DNA of 64,000 nt from Parabacteroides sp. AD58 (lineage in GTDB: Bacteria > Bacteroidota > Bacteroidia > Bacteroidales > Tannerellaceae). The stretch is from NCBI RefSeq assembly GCF_023744375.2, contig NZ_CP146284.1, forward strand, positions 2,413,501 to 2,477,500, in the 5' to 3' direction. Shown piece after piece: positions 18,066 to 27,394 of the stretch. The position numbers and the translations under genes were made by a program. The notes beneath the pieces were generated by a model. That model was not told the origin of the DNA, searched no databases, and saw only the letters and a list, made by a program, of their open reading frames with translations. Each line of letters begins with the position of its first letter. The stretch's first letter is position 1.

Positions 18066-19268
18066 TTATTTGTTACTTAAGATTTCCAACGTATCCGAAG
18101 CAATCATATACTCTTCATCCGTCGGAACCACCATTACGGTCACTTTACTATCCGGTGTGCTGATAACCATTTCTTCACCACGCATACCTTTGTTCTTTTC
18201 TACATCAATCTTCATGCCCATGTATTCCATATCCTGGCAAACAACACGGCGAGTTTCCCACTGGTTCTCACCTACTCCACCTGTCCAAACCAAGATATCG
18301 CAACCATTCATGGCTGCTGCATAAGCACCGATGTATTTCTTGATACGATAATTATAGACATCCAGTGTCATGATTGCCCGTTCGTCGCCTTTCTCTACAG
18401 CAGCTTCCAGATCACGCATATCCGAAGAACCACCAACCAGTCCGGCAACACCGCTCTTCTTATTGATCAAATCAGATAAACCGGCTGCATCCAATCCTTC
18501 CTTTTCCATAATGAAAGGAATAGCTCCCGGATCAACATCACCACAACGAGTACCCATCAACAAACCTTCTGTAGGAGTCAATCCCATAGAAGTATCAATA
18601 CATTTACCATTCATAATGGCAGCAATAGAACCACCATTACCTACGTGAGCTGTAATAATCTTCTGGTCTTCATATTTTACACCTAAGATTTCACAAGCAC
18701 GTTTGGAAACATATCGATGACTTGTTCCGTGGAAACCATAACGACGGATACCATATTTCTGATACAACTCGTAAGGCAAACCGTACATATAAGCCTTAGC
18801 CGGCATTGTCTGATGGAAAGCCGTATCGAATACACCAACCTGAGGAATACCCGGAATCAATGCTTCCATGGCTGCAATACCTTTCAGGTTAGCCGGGTTA
18901 TGCAACGGAGCCAATTCAGAACATTCAACGACCTTATCCAATACTTCTTTTGTCAGCAGAACGCTGGAAGCGAATTTCTCACCACCATGTACCACACGAT
19001 GACCTACCGCATCAATTTCCTTATAATCTTTGATACAGCCATACGTATCATCGGTCAATACACTCAAGATAAACTGAATACCAGCCTGGTGTTCCGGAAT
19101 GTCCTTTTCCAGGATCACCTTTTTACCATTCTTGTCTGTCAGTTTCAGGAAAGCTCCCGGCAAACCGATCTTTTCGATACCACCTTGAGCCATTACATTG
19201 CCCGAAGTCATATCAAACAATTTATACTTGATAGAGCTACTACCGCAATTCAATACTAATATCTTCAT
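18066..19268 (-). CDS. ackA: Acetate kinase
   Basis: Acetate kinase makes acetate and ATP from acetyl phosphate, the last step of fermentative acetate formation in the cytoplasm. The 400-residue length is typical. The N-terminal ASKHA motif LVLNCGSSSIKYKLFD (4-19), the phosphate-binding HVGNGGSIAA and the C-terminal GGVGEN are all present. It lies 30 bp downstream of pta on the same strand, the usual pta-ackA pair, and a hairpin terminator follows. Confidence 0.97.
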   Translation of the reverse strand: MKILVLNCGSSSIKYKLFDMTSGNVMAQGGIEKIGLPGAFLKLTDKNGKKVILEKDIPEHQAGIQFILSVLTDDTYGCIKDYKEIDAVGHRVVHGGEKFASSVLLTKEVLDKVVECSELAPLHNPANLKGIAAMEALIPGIPQVGVFDTAFHQTMPAKAYMYGLPYELYQKYGIRRYGFHGTSHRYVSKRACEILGVKYEDQKIITAHVGNGGSIAAIMNGKCIDTSMGLTPTEGLLMGTRCGDVDPGAIPFIMEKEGLDAAGLSDLINKKSGVAGLVGGSSDMRDLEAAVEKGDERAIMTLDVYNYRIKKYIGAYAAAMNGCDILVWTGGVGENQWETRRVVCQDMEYMGMKIDVEKNKGMRGEEMVISTPDSKVTVMVVPTDEEYMIASDTLEILSNK

Positions 19269-19298
19269 ACCTATTTGTGTTTTTATGGAGTTAATAAA

Positions 19299-20312
19299 TT
19301 ACTTTGAAGCCTTCAGAGCAATAGATTGATTACATGCGATAGCGACCATCTTATAGACGTCATCTACTGAACAACCACGAGACAAGTCATTAACCGGAGC
19401 AGCCATTCCTTGCAGAATCGGGCCAATAGCTTCCGCTCCACCCAGACGCTGAACCAGCTTGTAAGCAATATTACCAACTTCCAAAGTCGGGAATACCAGC
19501 ACATTCGCCTTACCTGCGATATCACTTCCCGGAGCTTTCTGTGCAGCTACCTTTTCTACCAGAGCAGCATCAGCCTGTAATTCTCCGTCGATCTTCAAAT
19601 CAGGAGCCATTTCCTTCGCTAAACGAGTGGCTTCAACAACCTTATCAACCATTTCGTGTGAAGCACTACCCTTTGTTGAGAAACTCAACATAGCTACACG
19701 AGGTTCGATATCGGCAATATGACGAGCCGTCTGAGCAGTAGCTACAGCAATACTGGCTAATTCCTGAGCATTCGGATTCGGCATAACAGCACAATCAGCA
19801 AATACGAATAAGCCGTTTTCTCCGTATTGAGGAGTCTTTGTAAACATCAAGAAGGCGCCCGAAACACAACTCATGCCCGGAGCAGTCTTGATAATCTGCA
19901 AGGCCGGACGTAATACATTTCCTGTTGTATTCTGAGCTCCAGCAATTTCACCGTCAGCATCGCCCGCTTTAATCATCAAACATCCCAGGAACAAAGGATC
20001 TTCAACCAAGACTGCAGCCTTTTCCGGAGTCATTCCTTTCTTCTGGCGCAACTGGAACAATAAATCTGCATAAGCAGCTTTCTTTTCATGGTTCTTCGGA
20101 TCTACGATCTTTGCCTCTTGAATATGAGTCAATCCGAATTCAGCAGCCAATTTATTAATTTCAGAAGGATCGCCAATCAAAATAATATCAGCAACCTCGT
20201 CGGCCAATAAACGGTCGGCAGCTTTCAATGTTCTTTCTTCAGTTCCTTCAGGAAGAACGATGCGCTGCTTATTTGCTTTAGCACGCGCAATAATTCCTTG
20301 CATTAAGTCCAT
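19299..20312 (-). CDS. pta: Phosphate acetyltransferase
   Basis: Pta converts acetyl-CoA and phosphate to acetyl phosphate, the substrate of the ackA product. Its 337 residues correspond to the short, single-domain form without the N-terminal DRTGG/P-loop region. Recognisable segments are [19 protein letters not shown] (19-37), [11 protein letters not shown] and [23 protein letters not shown] TAnnTTTG promoter lies 48 bp upstream. It is the first gene of pta-ackA. Confidence 0.96.
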   Translation of the reverse strand: MDLMQGIIARAKANKQRIVLPEGTEERTLKAADRLLADEVADIILIGDPSEINKLAAEFGLTHIQEAKIVDPKNHEKKAAYADLLFQLRQKKGMTPEKAAVLVEDPLFLGCLMIKAGDADGEIAGAQNTTGNVLRPALQIIKTAPGMSCVSGAFLMFTKTPQYGENGLFVFADCAVMPNPNAQELASIAVATAQTARHIADIEPRVAMLSFSTKGSASHEMVDKVVEATRLAKEMAPDLKIDGELQADAALVEKVAAQKAPGSDIAGKANVLVFPTLEVGNIAYKLVQRLGGAEAIGPILQGMAAPVNDLSRGCSVDDVYKMVAIACNQSIALKASK

Positions 20313-20359
20313 CGTAGATGATTTTATAGTTATTTAATAATTGTCTTTCTTTGACTTCA

Positions 20360-20367
20360 CAAAAGTA
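20360..20367 (-). promoter_or_regulatory. -7 promoter element for pta-ackA
   Basis: TACTTTTG on the minus strand matches TAnnTTTG and lies upstream of the pta ATG at 20312. Confidence 0.6.
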
Positions 20368-20437
20368 GGCAAAATGCCATATAGAGTTAGCAAAATCAAT
20401 TGATATTTTTAAGAAGATCGGACCGCTTTCAAATCTT

Positions 20438-21223
20438 TTAACAGTAATTTGTCACCTGTCGTTCGCCACACAAGATTTGTTGCAATTCTTCTCCGGAAAT
20501 ATTTACACTCAAGTTTCCATTATGAGCTACGGATATTTTACCTCGTTCTTCGGAAACGATAATGACAATCGCGTCTGTCTCAAACGACATACCCAAACCA
20601 GATCGGTGACGCAAGCCCATTTCTTTCGGCAAATTGGCTGTTTGGGCGACCGGAAGAATACAACCAGCCGCACGAATCCGGTTCTTGGCAATAATCATCG
20701 CGCCATCGTGCAGCGGACTGTTCTTAAAGAATATGTTTTCTATCAGACGGGCATTGACATCGGCATTGAACATTTCTCCGGTATGCTCATAAACCGTCAA
20801 ATCAACATCCTGCTCAATGCAGATTAAAGCTCCCGTTTTCTTCTTGGCCATATTCATACAGGCCAATACAACAGGTGCCACAAAGCTGGGTTCATTTTCT
20901 CCGTTTTCCCGATGTTTTCCAAAGAGTTTACTCAAGAACTTCCACCCTTTATGAGAACCTAAAGCCAACAAGAAGCGACGGATTTCATCTTGGAACAGAA
21001 TAATCAGGACGATAACACCTACACTGATTACCTTATCCAAAATAGCTCCCAGCAAACGCATCTCTAAAATCTGGGAAACCAGAATCCACACAATAACGAA
21101 CGAGACAACACCGCTAAAGATAGCTAATGTGCCCGAACTCTTCATGATTTTATACGTCTGATACAGAAAGACGGCTACCAGCAGAACATCGATCAGATCT
21201 TTTATTCCAAAATGCATCCACAT
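20438..21223 (-). CDS. cdaA: Diadenylate cyclase CdaA (c-di-AMP synthase)
   Basis: This membrane enzyme joins two ATP molecules into c-di-AMP, a second messenger that controls potassium, osmotic and cell-wall balance. Hydrophobic segments in the first 85 residues form the membrane part. The DisA_N catalytic domain follows, with the signature LHDGAMII and LRHRSGLGMS (DGA and RHR motifs). The length of 261 residues is close to the family's roughly 270. It starts 19 bp after folP, a neighbourhood common in Bacteroidetes. M3 is an alternative start. Because c-di-AMP often controls potassium transport, the trk genes in this window are plausible targets (inference). Confidence 0.93.
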   Translation of the reverse strand: MWMHFGIKDLIDVLLVAVFLYQTYKIMKSSGTLAIFSGVVSFVIVWILVSQILEMRLLGAILDKVISVGVIVLIILFQDEIRRFLLALGSHKGWKFLSKLFGKHRENGENEPSFVAPVVLACMNMAKKKTGALICIEQDVDLTVYEHTGEMFNADVNARLIENIFFKNSPLHDGAMIIAKNRIRAAGCILPVAQTANLPKEMGLRHRSGLGMSFETDAIVIIVSEERGKISVAHNGNLSVNISGEELQQILCGERQVTNYC

Positions 21224-21242
21224 ATAAAACCTCCTTCCGTTT

Positions 21243-22079
21243 TTATCCTTTCAATTGTTGAACGATCTGAATTGCTTCTCTTGCCGCACGGACATCGTGT
21301 ACCCGCAAAATATCTGCTCCCTGTAACAGTGCATACGTATGCAAGACTGTCGATCCGTTCAAACTTTCTTCCGGAGTTATTCCCAATAATTTATAGATCA
21401 TACTTTTTCGGGAGACACCGACCAACAGAGGCAAACCGAATATCCTAAAATCAGACAAATGACGCATCAGTTCATAATTCTGTTCCAATGTCTTGCTGAA
21501 TCCGAATCCCGGATCAAGAATAACATCGTTCAAACCCAACCGGAACAAGCGTTCCAGCTTTAGAGAAAAGTATTTCAGTAAATCAGCCGTCACATTATCA
21601 TAATGAGTTTGCTGTTGCATTGTCTGCGGAGTTCCGCGCATATGCATCATTATATAAGGTATACGCAACCTGGCCACTGTTTCAAACATCTGTTCATCCA
21701 GTTCACCTCCGGAAATATCATTAATCATAGCAACCCCAAACTCTTCTACACACCAGCGGGCAACAGAAGAACGAAAGGTATCGACCGAAACTATAGCCTC
21801 AGGATAATGTTCATGAAGCTGGCGCAATGCTGTTTCCAACCGTTGCTTTTCTTCTGTCTCAGATACTTCGGTCGCATCCGGACGAGAAGAATAACCTCCG
21901 ACATCAATGATCGTAGCACCTTCGTGCAATATCGTCTCTATCCGGTCAACAATAGCACATTCTGTCTGCTTCCGACTTCCAGCATAAAAGGAATCGGGTG
22001 TAACATTCAGAATACCCATTACCAACGGTTCGTCCAACGAAAGAAGCTGTCCTTTGATATTTATTGTCTTACTCATCAT
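21243..22079 (-). CDS. folP: Dihydropteroate synthase
   Basis: FolP condenses p-aminobenzoate with dihydropterin pyrophosphate in folate synthesis and is the sulfonamide target. The 278-residue TIM-barrel protein shows MGILNVTPDSFYAGSR (about 21-36), the pterin-loop GGYSSRPDA, the strand IVSVDTFRS, DPGFGFSKT and GVSRKSMI. A TAnnTTTG promoter at 22101-22108 precedes it, back-to-back with the murF promoter. cdaA follows closely. Confidence 0.96.
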   Translation of the reverse strand: MMSKTINIKGQLLSLDEPLVMGILNVTPDSFYAGSRKQTECAIVDRIETILHEGATIIDVGGYSSRPDATEVSETEEKQRLETALRQLHEHYPEAIVSVDTFRSSVARWCVEEFGVAMINDISGGELDEQMFETVARLRIPYIMMHMRGTPQTMQQQTHYDNVTADLLKYFSLKLERLFRLGLNDVILDPGFGFSKTLEQNYELMRHLSDFRIFGLPLLVGVSRKSMIYKLLGITPEESLNGSTVLHTYALLQGADILRVHDVRAAREAIQIVQQLKG

Positions 22080-22100
22080 TATCCAACTATTTTATGAGGG

Positions 22101-22108
22101 CAAAGATA
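22101..22108 (-). promoter_or_regulatory. -7 promoter element for folP-cdaA
   Basis: TATCTTTG on the minus strand is a full TAnnTTTG match, 22 bp upstream of the folP ATG. It shares the gap with the divergent murF promoter. Confidence 0.65.
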
Positions 22109-22131
22109 CAATATTATTCTTCTTTTATTCT

Positions 22132-22139
22132 TACTTTTG
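22132..22139 (+). promoter_or_regulatory. -7 promoter element for murF
   Basis: TACTTTTG matches TAnnTTTG, 25 bp upstream of the murF ATG at 22165. Confidence 0.65.
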
Positions 22140-22164
22140 CCCCAACTTTAAATGAGGTTATTCT

Positions 22165-23448
22165 ATGAATACAACGGAGCTATACGAATTATTCGTACAT
22201 CATCGTAAAATATCTACGGACAGTCGGAATTGTCCGTTCGGTTCTTTATTCTTTGCGCTGAAAGGAGAAAATTTCGATGGTAATCAATTTGCCGCCAAAG
22301 CCTTGGACGCCGGAGCAGCTTATGCCATCATCGATAATCCGGAATATCAGGTTAATGACCGTACCATTCTGGTAGACGATGTATTAAAGACTTTACAACA
22401 ACTGGCTCACCGTCACCGCAAAATGTTGGGTATTCCAATTATCGGTATCACCGGAACAAACGGGAAAACGACCACCAAGGAACTGATCGCCGCTGTCCTT
22501 TCTACTAAATACAATATATTATATACAGAAGGAAACTTGAACAACCAGATTGGTGTTCCACTGACATTGCTTCGTCTTGACAACGATCACGAAATGGCCG
22601 TTATCGAAATGGGAGCCAATCATCCGGGAGACATTAAGGAACTGGTTGAAATCGTTGCGCCCAATTACGGAATCATTACCAATATCGGCTGTGCGCATTT
22701 GGAAGGATTCGGTTCACTGGAAGGTGTCATCCAGACCAAAGGTGAGCTGTATGATTATTTACGGCATACCAAAGGAAAGATATTCATCCAGCATGAGAAT
22801 AAAATATTGCAGCAGATCGCTAAAGGACTGGAGCAAATTTCATACGGACAGGAAGAAGGAGACTTTACCGTAGGTCACGTAGTCAGTTGCAATCCGTTCC
22901 TGACTTTCGACTGGAAGCAGCAAGGAAAAGTTCATGTTGTTGATACACACCTTATCGGCGCTTACAACCTGGATAATATCTTGGCAGCCATTGCTGTCGG
23001 ACGTTATTTCAAGATTCCAGCCGAACGTATCAGCCGGGCCATTGCGACCTATGAGCCCACCAACAACCGCTCGCAGTGGAAGGAAACAGAAAAGAATCAC
23101 CTCATCATTGATGCCTATAATGCCAATCCGAGCAGCATGAAACTCGCTTTAGAGAATTTTGCCCAGATGGATGTAACTCCTAAAGCCGTTATCCTCGGCG
23201 ACATGCGCGAACTCGGACCAACCAGTGACGAGTTGCACCAGGAAGTTGTTCAACAGCTTCGGGAAATCGGATTTGATCAGGTTTTTTTATGTGGCGAACA
23301 TTTCAGCCGTACCGGGAATGGCTTCCAGACTTTCCCAACAACGGCCGCTTTGAAAGAGTATCTGCAGGCGCATCCGCTCAACGGATTTCATATTTTGTTG
23401 AAGGGTTCACACAGCATGGCGCTGGAAACACTGATAGATCTTTTATAA
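22165..23448 (+). CDS. murF: UDP-N-acetylmuramoyl-tripeptide--D-alanyl-D-alanine ligase
   Basis: MurF adds the D-Ala-D-Ala dipeptide to the UDP-MurNAc-tripeptide, the last cytoplasmic step of peptidoglycan precursor assembly. The 427-residue protein has the three Mur ligase domains. The N-terminal part contains STDSRNCPFGSLFFALKGE. The ATP-binding motif is GITGTNGKTTTKELI (about 94-108). The C-terminal domain starts near DAYNANPSSMKLAL. It stands apart from the usual mur cluster, with its own promoter and a terminator at 23594-23622. Confidence 0.96.
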   Translation: MNTTELYELFVHHRKISTDSRNCPFGSLFFALKGENFDGNQFAAKALDAGAAYAIIDNPEYQVNDRTILVDDVLKTLQQLAHRHRKMLGIPIIGITGTNGKTTTKELIAAVLSTKYNILYTEGNLNNQIGVPLTLLRLDNDHEMAVIEMGANHPGDIKELVEIVAPNYGIITNIGCAHLEGFGSLEGVIQTKGELYDYLRHTKGKIFIQHENKILQQIAKGLEQISYGQEEGDFTVGHVVSCNPFLTFDWKQQGKVHVVDTHLIGAYNLDNILAAIAVGRYFKIPAERISRAIATYEPTNNRSQWKETEKNHLIIDAYNANPSSMKLALENFAQMDVTPKAVILGDMRELGPTSDELHQEVVQQLREIGFDQVFLCGEHFSRTGNGFQTFPTTAALKEYLQAHPLNGFHILLKGSHSMALETLIDLL

Positions 23449-23516
23449 TCAGAAACTACTTTTTCGGGAAGTAGAACATAAACTTTATATTACAACACTA
23501 TTATTAATACGAATGT

Positions 23517-23563
23517 CACTCATTCGTTTGACAGGCAACTGGCTTTTGTCAAACCTGTGAGTG
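23517..23563. other. Nested inverted repeat downstream of murF
   Basis: CACTCA (23517-23522) pairs with TGAGTG (23558-23563), and inside it TTTGACA (23527-23533) pairs with TGTCAAA (23547-23553). Four-base internal loops separate the stems. There is no T tract, so this is a structured element rather than a plain terminator. Confidence 0.45.
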
Positions 23564-23593
23564 TTAACTTACTTAAATGAGTTAATTATCTAA

Positions 23594-23622
23594 GAGGCAG
23601 TCTTCGGATTTGAGGCTGCCTC
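23594..23622 (+). terminator. Terminator after murF
   Basis: GAGGCAG (23594-23600) pairs with CTGCCTC (23616-23622), followed by TTCTTTTTG. The rest of the 398-bp gap up to 23846 shows only this, the nested hairpin upstream and a promoter. Confidence 0.75.
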
Positions 23623-23809
23623 TTCTTTTTGTTATCACATCCCGATTCAGTCTTCTTGATTAAAGGCATCTCAATAAAAGGTTGTTTATAATGTTTTGTC
23701 CCAATAGCGAGATATGAAAGATACATTTTCAACTTGTAAAAGCAAGAATATAAACAGAAATTATTACCGGATAAAACCCCGAACTCTTTCAGACAATCGC
23801 CGCTTATTG

Positions 23810-23817
23810 TATCTTTG
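23810..23817 (+). promoter_or_regulatory. -7 promoter element for the sufT-like gene
   Basis: TATCTTTG, a full consensus match, lies 29 bp before the ATG at 23847. Confidence 0.65.
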
Positions 23818-23846
23818 TAGCGTGAATAATTAGAAACATAAAAACG

Positions 23847-24164
23847 ATGAAGAACGAATTTCTCCAGACTGAAGAAGCAATTGTGGCTATGTTGAAAACC
23901 GTATACGACCCGGAAATTCCGGTAAACGTATACGACTTGGGACTTATCTATAAAGTAGACGTGGATGAACAAAAGAACGTACGGATTGATATGACACTGA
24001 CGGCGCCCAACTGTCCGGCTGCTGATTTTCTGATTGAAGATATCCGTATGAAAATTGCTTCCATCGATGACGTCAAGAATGTAGATGTCAACCTAGTATT
24101 TGAACCGGAGTGGAACAAAGACATGATGTCGGAAGAAGCCAAACTTGAATTGGGTTTCATGTAA
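23847..24164 (+). CDS. MIP18/DUF59 family Fe-S assembly protein (SufT-like)
   Basis: This 105-residue cytoplasmic protein of the MIP18/SufT family assists maturation of iron-sulfur proteins. The family signature DPEIPVNVYDLGLIY (about 23-37) and the conserved Cys segment APNCPAAD (about 53-60) are both present. It is a stand-alone domain, here not beside a suf operon. Its TAA stop shares its last base with the ATG of the next gene (lpxH-like), so the two are probably translationally coupled. The family is certain; the exact clients are unknown. Confidence 0.88.
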   Translation: MKNEFLQTEEAIVAMLKTVYDPEIPVNVYDLGLIYKVDVDEQKNVRIDMTLTAPNCPAADFLIEDIRMKIASIDDVKNVDVNLVFEPEWNKDMMSEEAKLELGFM

Positions 24165-24931
24165 TGGAAACATCCCGTACAAAAATATACTTTGCCTCAG
24201 ACGCACATCTGGGCGCCCGTTTTCATGCCGACCCGAGAGCTGTCGAAAAGAAACTGGTTCGCTGGCTCGACAGTATCAAACAGGATGCATTAGCTGTATG
24301 GTTTTTGGGCGATATGTTCGACTATTGGTATGAATATAAATATGTCGTTCCAAAAGGATTTACCCGCTTCTTGGGAAAACTGGCCGAATTGTCTGACAGC
24401 GGTATCGAGATCCATATCTTTATCGGCAACCACGACATCTGGATGTTCGACTATCTGCCGCAAGAGATTGGAGCTATCATTCACCGCGAACCATTGACGA
24501 TCGACCTGCTAGGAAAACGATTCTTCTTAGCTCATGGCGACGAGGTTGATTACCGCAGCCGGGCTTTCCGTATCATCCGTCAGATTTTCCGCAACCGTTT
24601 CTGCCAAATCCTATATAGCGCGATTCATCCTCGCTGGACTTTCGGCTTTGCTTTAGGCTGGTCTCTCAGCAGTCGGAAGAAAGGTTTGAAGAAGGAAGAA
24701 GAAGTTTCCTACCAAGGTGAAAGCTCGGAATACCTGGTTGTATTTGCCAAACAGTATCTGCAAACGCATCCGGATATCAATTTCTTTATCTTCGGTCATC
24801 GGCACATCATGCTCGACCTGATGCTTTCACGAACCAGTCGCCTGTTGATTGCCGGAGACTGGATGCAGCATTTCTCCTACATCGTCTGGGACGGTGAGTA
24901 CCTTTATATGGACCAGTTCGAAGCCGAATAA
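24164..24931 (+). CDS. lpxH: UDP-2,3-diacylglucosamine diphosphatase-like metallophosphatase
   Basis: This calcineurin-like phosphoesterase of 255 residues has the LpxH motif set: SDAHLGA (about 10-16), LGDMFDYW, GNHDIWMFD, HGDEVD and GHRH. LpxH hydrolyses UDP-2,3-diacylglucosamine to lipid X in lipid A synthesis at the cytoplasmic face of the inner membrane. The motifs are visible; the specific substrate is inferred from family similarity, and some Bacteroidetes carry more than one such enzyme. The start overlaps the stop of the SufT-like gene by one base. Confidence 0.85.
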   Translation: METSRTKIYFASDAHLGARFHADPRAVEKKLVRWLDSIKQDALAVWFLGDMFDYWYEYKYVVPKGFTRFLGKLAELSDSGIEIHIFIGNHDIWMFDYLPQEIGAIIHREPLTIDLLGKRFFLAHGDEVDYRSRAFRIIRQIFRNRFCQILYSAIHPRWTFGFALGWSLSSRKKGLKKEEEVSYQGESSEYLVVFAKQYLQTHPDINFFIFGHRHIMLDLMLSRTSRLLIAGDWMQHFSYIVWDGEYLYMDQFEAE

Positions 24932-24952
24932 CATCACTAATTTCCAAATTCT

Positions 24953-25897
24953 ATGAATGTTAAAGCCAAAGGATATATTTTAGGCGCCATAGCGGCAGCT
25001 ACTTATGGAATGAACCCGTTATTTGCCCTGCCGCTTTATAAAGATGGAATGAATCCGGATTCGGTTCTTTTCTTCCGCTACCTATTCGCCATTCCGATCA
25101 TGGCCGTGATGATCAAATCCAGAAGAAGAAGTTTCAGACTTCAGAGAAAGGAAATACTGCCTTTAATCATCATGGGCCTGCTGCTATCTCTTTCTTCTTT
25201 AGCGCTGTTCCTCAGCTATAACTATATGGAAGCCGGCATTGCTTCTACCCTGCTCTTCGTCTATCCGATCATGGTCGCATTGATTATGAGCTGCGTATTC
25301 AAGGAAGCCCTCAAGCCGCTTACTATCTTCTGCATCTTCCTGGCCTTGTCAGGCATTGCCCTGCTATATCAGGGAGACAACGGACAGCCCATCAGTCTGC
25401 AAGGTATCCTGCTGGTTATGGTTTCGGCTCTCTCTTATGCCATTTATATTGTAGGCGTCAACCGTTCTACCCTGAAAGAAATACCGACGGTAAAACTGAC
25501 TTTCTACGTATTGCTCTTCGGTGTCTCTCTCTTTGTCTTCCGCGTTGATTTCGGCCAGTCGGTGATTGTTCCCGACAAATGGTATCTGTGGGGAAATCTG
25601 ATTGCCTTAGCAGCTTTGCCGACAGCCCTTTCCTTTCTCTGTACGACACAGGCCATCCAATACATCGGTTCCACGCCAACAGCTATCCTTGGTGCCTTGG
25701 AACCGCTGACGGCCTTATTCTTCGGAATCTTGCTGTTCGGTGAAACACTGACCGTCCAATTAGGTTGCGGTATCGCACTGATTCTGATAGCCGTCACACT
25801 GATCATTGCCGGAAATAACATTTCCCAGCATCTGATCCGTTTCCGAAAGTTGTTTCCCAAACTGCCTTTACGCAGGAACAAGGCTCCGCGTCAATGA
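24953..25897 (+). CDS. EamA/DMT-family transporter
   Basis: This 314-residue inner-membrane protein has about ten hydrophobic segments arranged as two EamA repeats. The first includes YGMNPLFALPLYKDG and the second starts near LQGILLVMVSALSYAIYIVG. The family exports metabolites or amino acids; the substrate cannot be deduced. It starts 21 bp after the lpxH-like gene and may share its transcript. Its stop overlaps the end of the convergent radC gene by 7 bp. Confidence 0.88.
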   Translation: MNVKAKGYILGAIAAATYGMNPLFALPLYKDGMNPDSVLFFRYLFAIPIMAVMIKSRRRSFRLQRKEILPLIIMGLLLSLSSLALFLSYNYMEAGIASTLLFVYPIMVALIMSCVFKEALKPLTIFCIFLALSGIALLYQGDNGQPISLQGILLVMVSALSYAIYIVGVNRSTLKEIPTVKLTFYVLLFGVSLFVFRVDFGQSVIVPDKWYLWGNLIALAALPTALSFLCTTQAIQYIGSTPTAILGALEPLTALFFGILLFGETLTVQLGCGIALILIAVTLIIAGNNISQHLIRFRKLFPKLPLRRNKAPRQ

Positions 25898-26583
25898 AGT
25901 CGCCCTTCATCGGCAAAGCTGAAATAACGGGTATCAGCGATGATCACATGATCCAGTACCTGCATATCCAGCAGCTTGGCAGCCTGTTGGATACGGCGGG
26001 TCAGCTGTTCGTCGGCCGAACTGGGGCGCAAAGCTCCTGAAGGATGGTTATGGCAGAGTATAATTCCGGAAGCCAGTACATTCAAGGCTCCTTTCAAAAG
26101 CAGTTTGATATCGGCCACTGTTTCCGAAACACCGCCCTGACTTAATTTCACCTTGTCGATCACCCGATTGGAACGGTTCAGATAAGCTACCCAGAACTCT
26201 TCGTGAGATAAATCAGCCAACAATGGAAAGAACAGATTATAAACGTCACGGCTGCAACTGATTTGCGGACGGACAACCGGTTCGGCTTCCCGGCGCCGGC
26301 GTCCTAATTCCAGAGCCGCCAGGATCGTTACACCTTTGGCCACACCAATGCCCCGGAAACCTGAAGTCAAATCGTTCAACGACAGTTTGCCTAACATATA
26401 TAAATTATTATTGACGGTATTCAAAATACGCTGGGAAAGCTGGATAGCCGATTCATCTTTCGAACCGGAACCAATCAGAATAGCCAACAACTCGGCATTG
26501 CTTAAGGAAGTTATTCCCCGGAGAAGGACTTTCTCCCGCGGACGGTCGTCTTCCGCCCACTCTTTAATGGTCAGATTTTTCAT
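25891..26583 (-). CDS. radC: RadC family JAB-domain protein
   Basis: This 230-residue protein has an N-terminal UPF0758 helix-hairpin-helix region (GFRGIGVAKGVTILAALELGR) and a C-terminal JAB/MPN metalloprotease-like domain with HNHPSGALRPSSAD. The name RadC is historical; the role in DNA repair is not established. This is the chromosomal long form (HhH plus JAB), not the short JAB-only form found on mobile elements. It is convergent with the EamA gene and follows the efp terminator. Confidence 0.92.
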   Translation of the reverse strand: MKNLTIKEWAEDDRPREKVLLRGITSLSNAELLAILIGSGSKDESAIQLSQRILNTVNNNLYMLGKLSLNDLTSGFRGIGVAKGVTILAALELGRRRREAEPVVRPQISCSRDVYNLFFPLLADLSHEEFWVAYLNRSNRVIDKVKLSQGGVSETVADIKLLLKGALNVLASGIILCHNHPSGALRPSSADEQLTRRIQQAAKLLDMQVLDHVIIADTRYFSFADEGRLH

Positions 26584-26612
26584 AGCCAGGTAGATTATGT
26601 TTCATGAAAAAA

Positions 26613-26658
26613 GAAACGCCGTTGGGCAATTGCTCCAGCAACTACACTCCGGCGTTTC
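26613..26658 (-). terminator. Terminator after efp
   Basis: GAAACGCCG (26613-26621) pairs with CGGCGTTTC (26650-26658). On the minus strand the stem is followed by TTTTTT, which ends efp transcription before radC. Confidence 0.75.
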
Positions 26659-26675
26659 CTGATATCCTTTACAAA

Positions 26676-27239
26676 TTAACGGACACGACCTACGTATGAT
26701 CCGTCTTGTGTATTGATTTCGATGATCTCGCCTTCGTTGATGAACAACGGAACACGTACTTCTGCACCTGTTTCAACAGTAGCCGGTTTCAATGTGTTAG
26801 TAGCTGTATCACCTTTGATACCCGGTTCGGTGTAAGTAACAGCCAACTGAACCTTAACAGGCATATCAGCATACAGCACTGTTTCAGTAGAAGCGTCTGA
26901 TACGACATCAACAATTTCTCCTTCTTTCATGAAATCAACACCGTTGATCAGCTCCTTGTCGATGATTACATCTTCGAAAGTTTCCTGGTTCATGAAATGA
27001 TAGTGTTCACCTTCCCGATATGTATATTGATAAGGGCGACGTTCTACACGTACATCTTCCAGTTTTTCACCGATGTTGAAGCGGCGTTCGATAACACCAC
27101 CTTTCACTACATCTTTCAGTGTTGTACGCATGATTGTATTACCTTTACCCGGCTTTACATGCAAGAAATCTATACAAAAATAAAGTTTACCGTCGAGACG
27201 GATACAAGTACCTTTCTTAATGTCTTGTGAGTTAATCAT
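26676..27239 (-). CDS. efp: Elongation factor P
   Basis: EF-P binds stalled ribosomes and promotes peptide bond formation at polyproline stretches. The 187-residue length is standard. Three beta-barrel domains are expected. The modification loop HVKPGKGNT (about 25-33) has the Lys at the tip, and the C-terminal domain ends GEIIEINTQDGSYVGRVR. It is monocistronic, with a consensus promoter upstream and a terminator downstream. Confidence 0.96.
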   Translation of the reverse strand: MINSQDIKKGTCIRLDGKLYFCIDFLHVKPGKGNTIMRTTLKDVVKGGVIERRFNIGEKLEDVRVERRPYQYTYREGEHYHFMNQETFEDVIIDKELINGVDFMKEGEIVDVVSDASTETVLYADMPVKVQLAVTYTEPGIKGDTATNTLKPATVETGAEVRVPLFINEGEIIEINTQDGSYVGRVR

Positions 27240-27286
27240 ATTTGTTTTCTTTATGTTATAATTATTTGCTACATGAATAGATGATG

Positions 27287-27294
27287 CAAAATTA
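27287..27294 (-). promoter_or_regulatory. -7 promoter element for efp
   Basis: TAATTTTG on the minus strand matches TAnnTTTG, 48 bp upstream of the efp ATG. Confidence 0.6.
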
Positions 27295-27394
27295 CGACTT
27301 TCCGCTAAATCTGCAAAAATCCGAATTGCTTTCTGCCTTATTTTTCATAACTTTCGGGCGTTAATTGCATATTTTCACCTAAAATATACGTCTT

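Noticed and set aside
25891..26583. RadC as a defence or mobile-element gene
   Set aside because: It is the long HhH-JAB form in a housekeeping context, not the short form of mobile islands.
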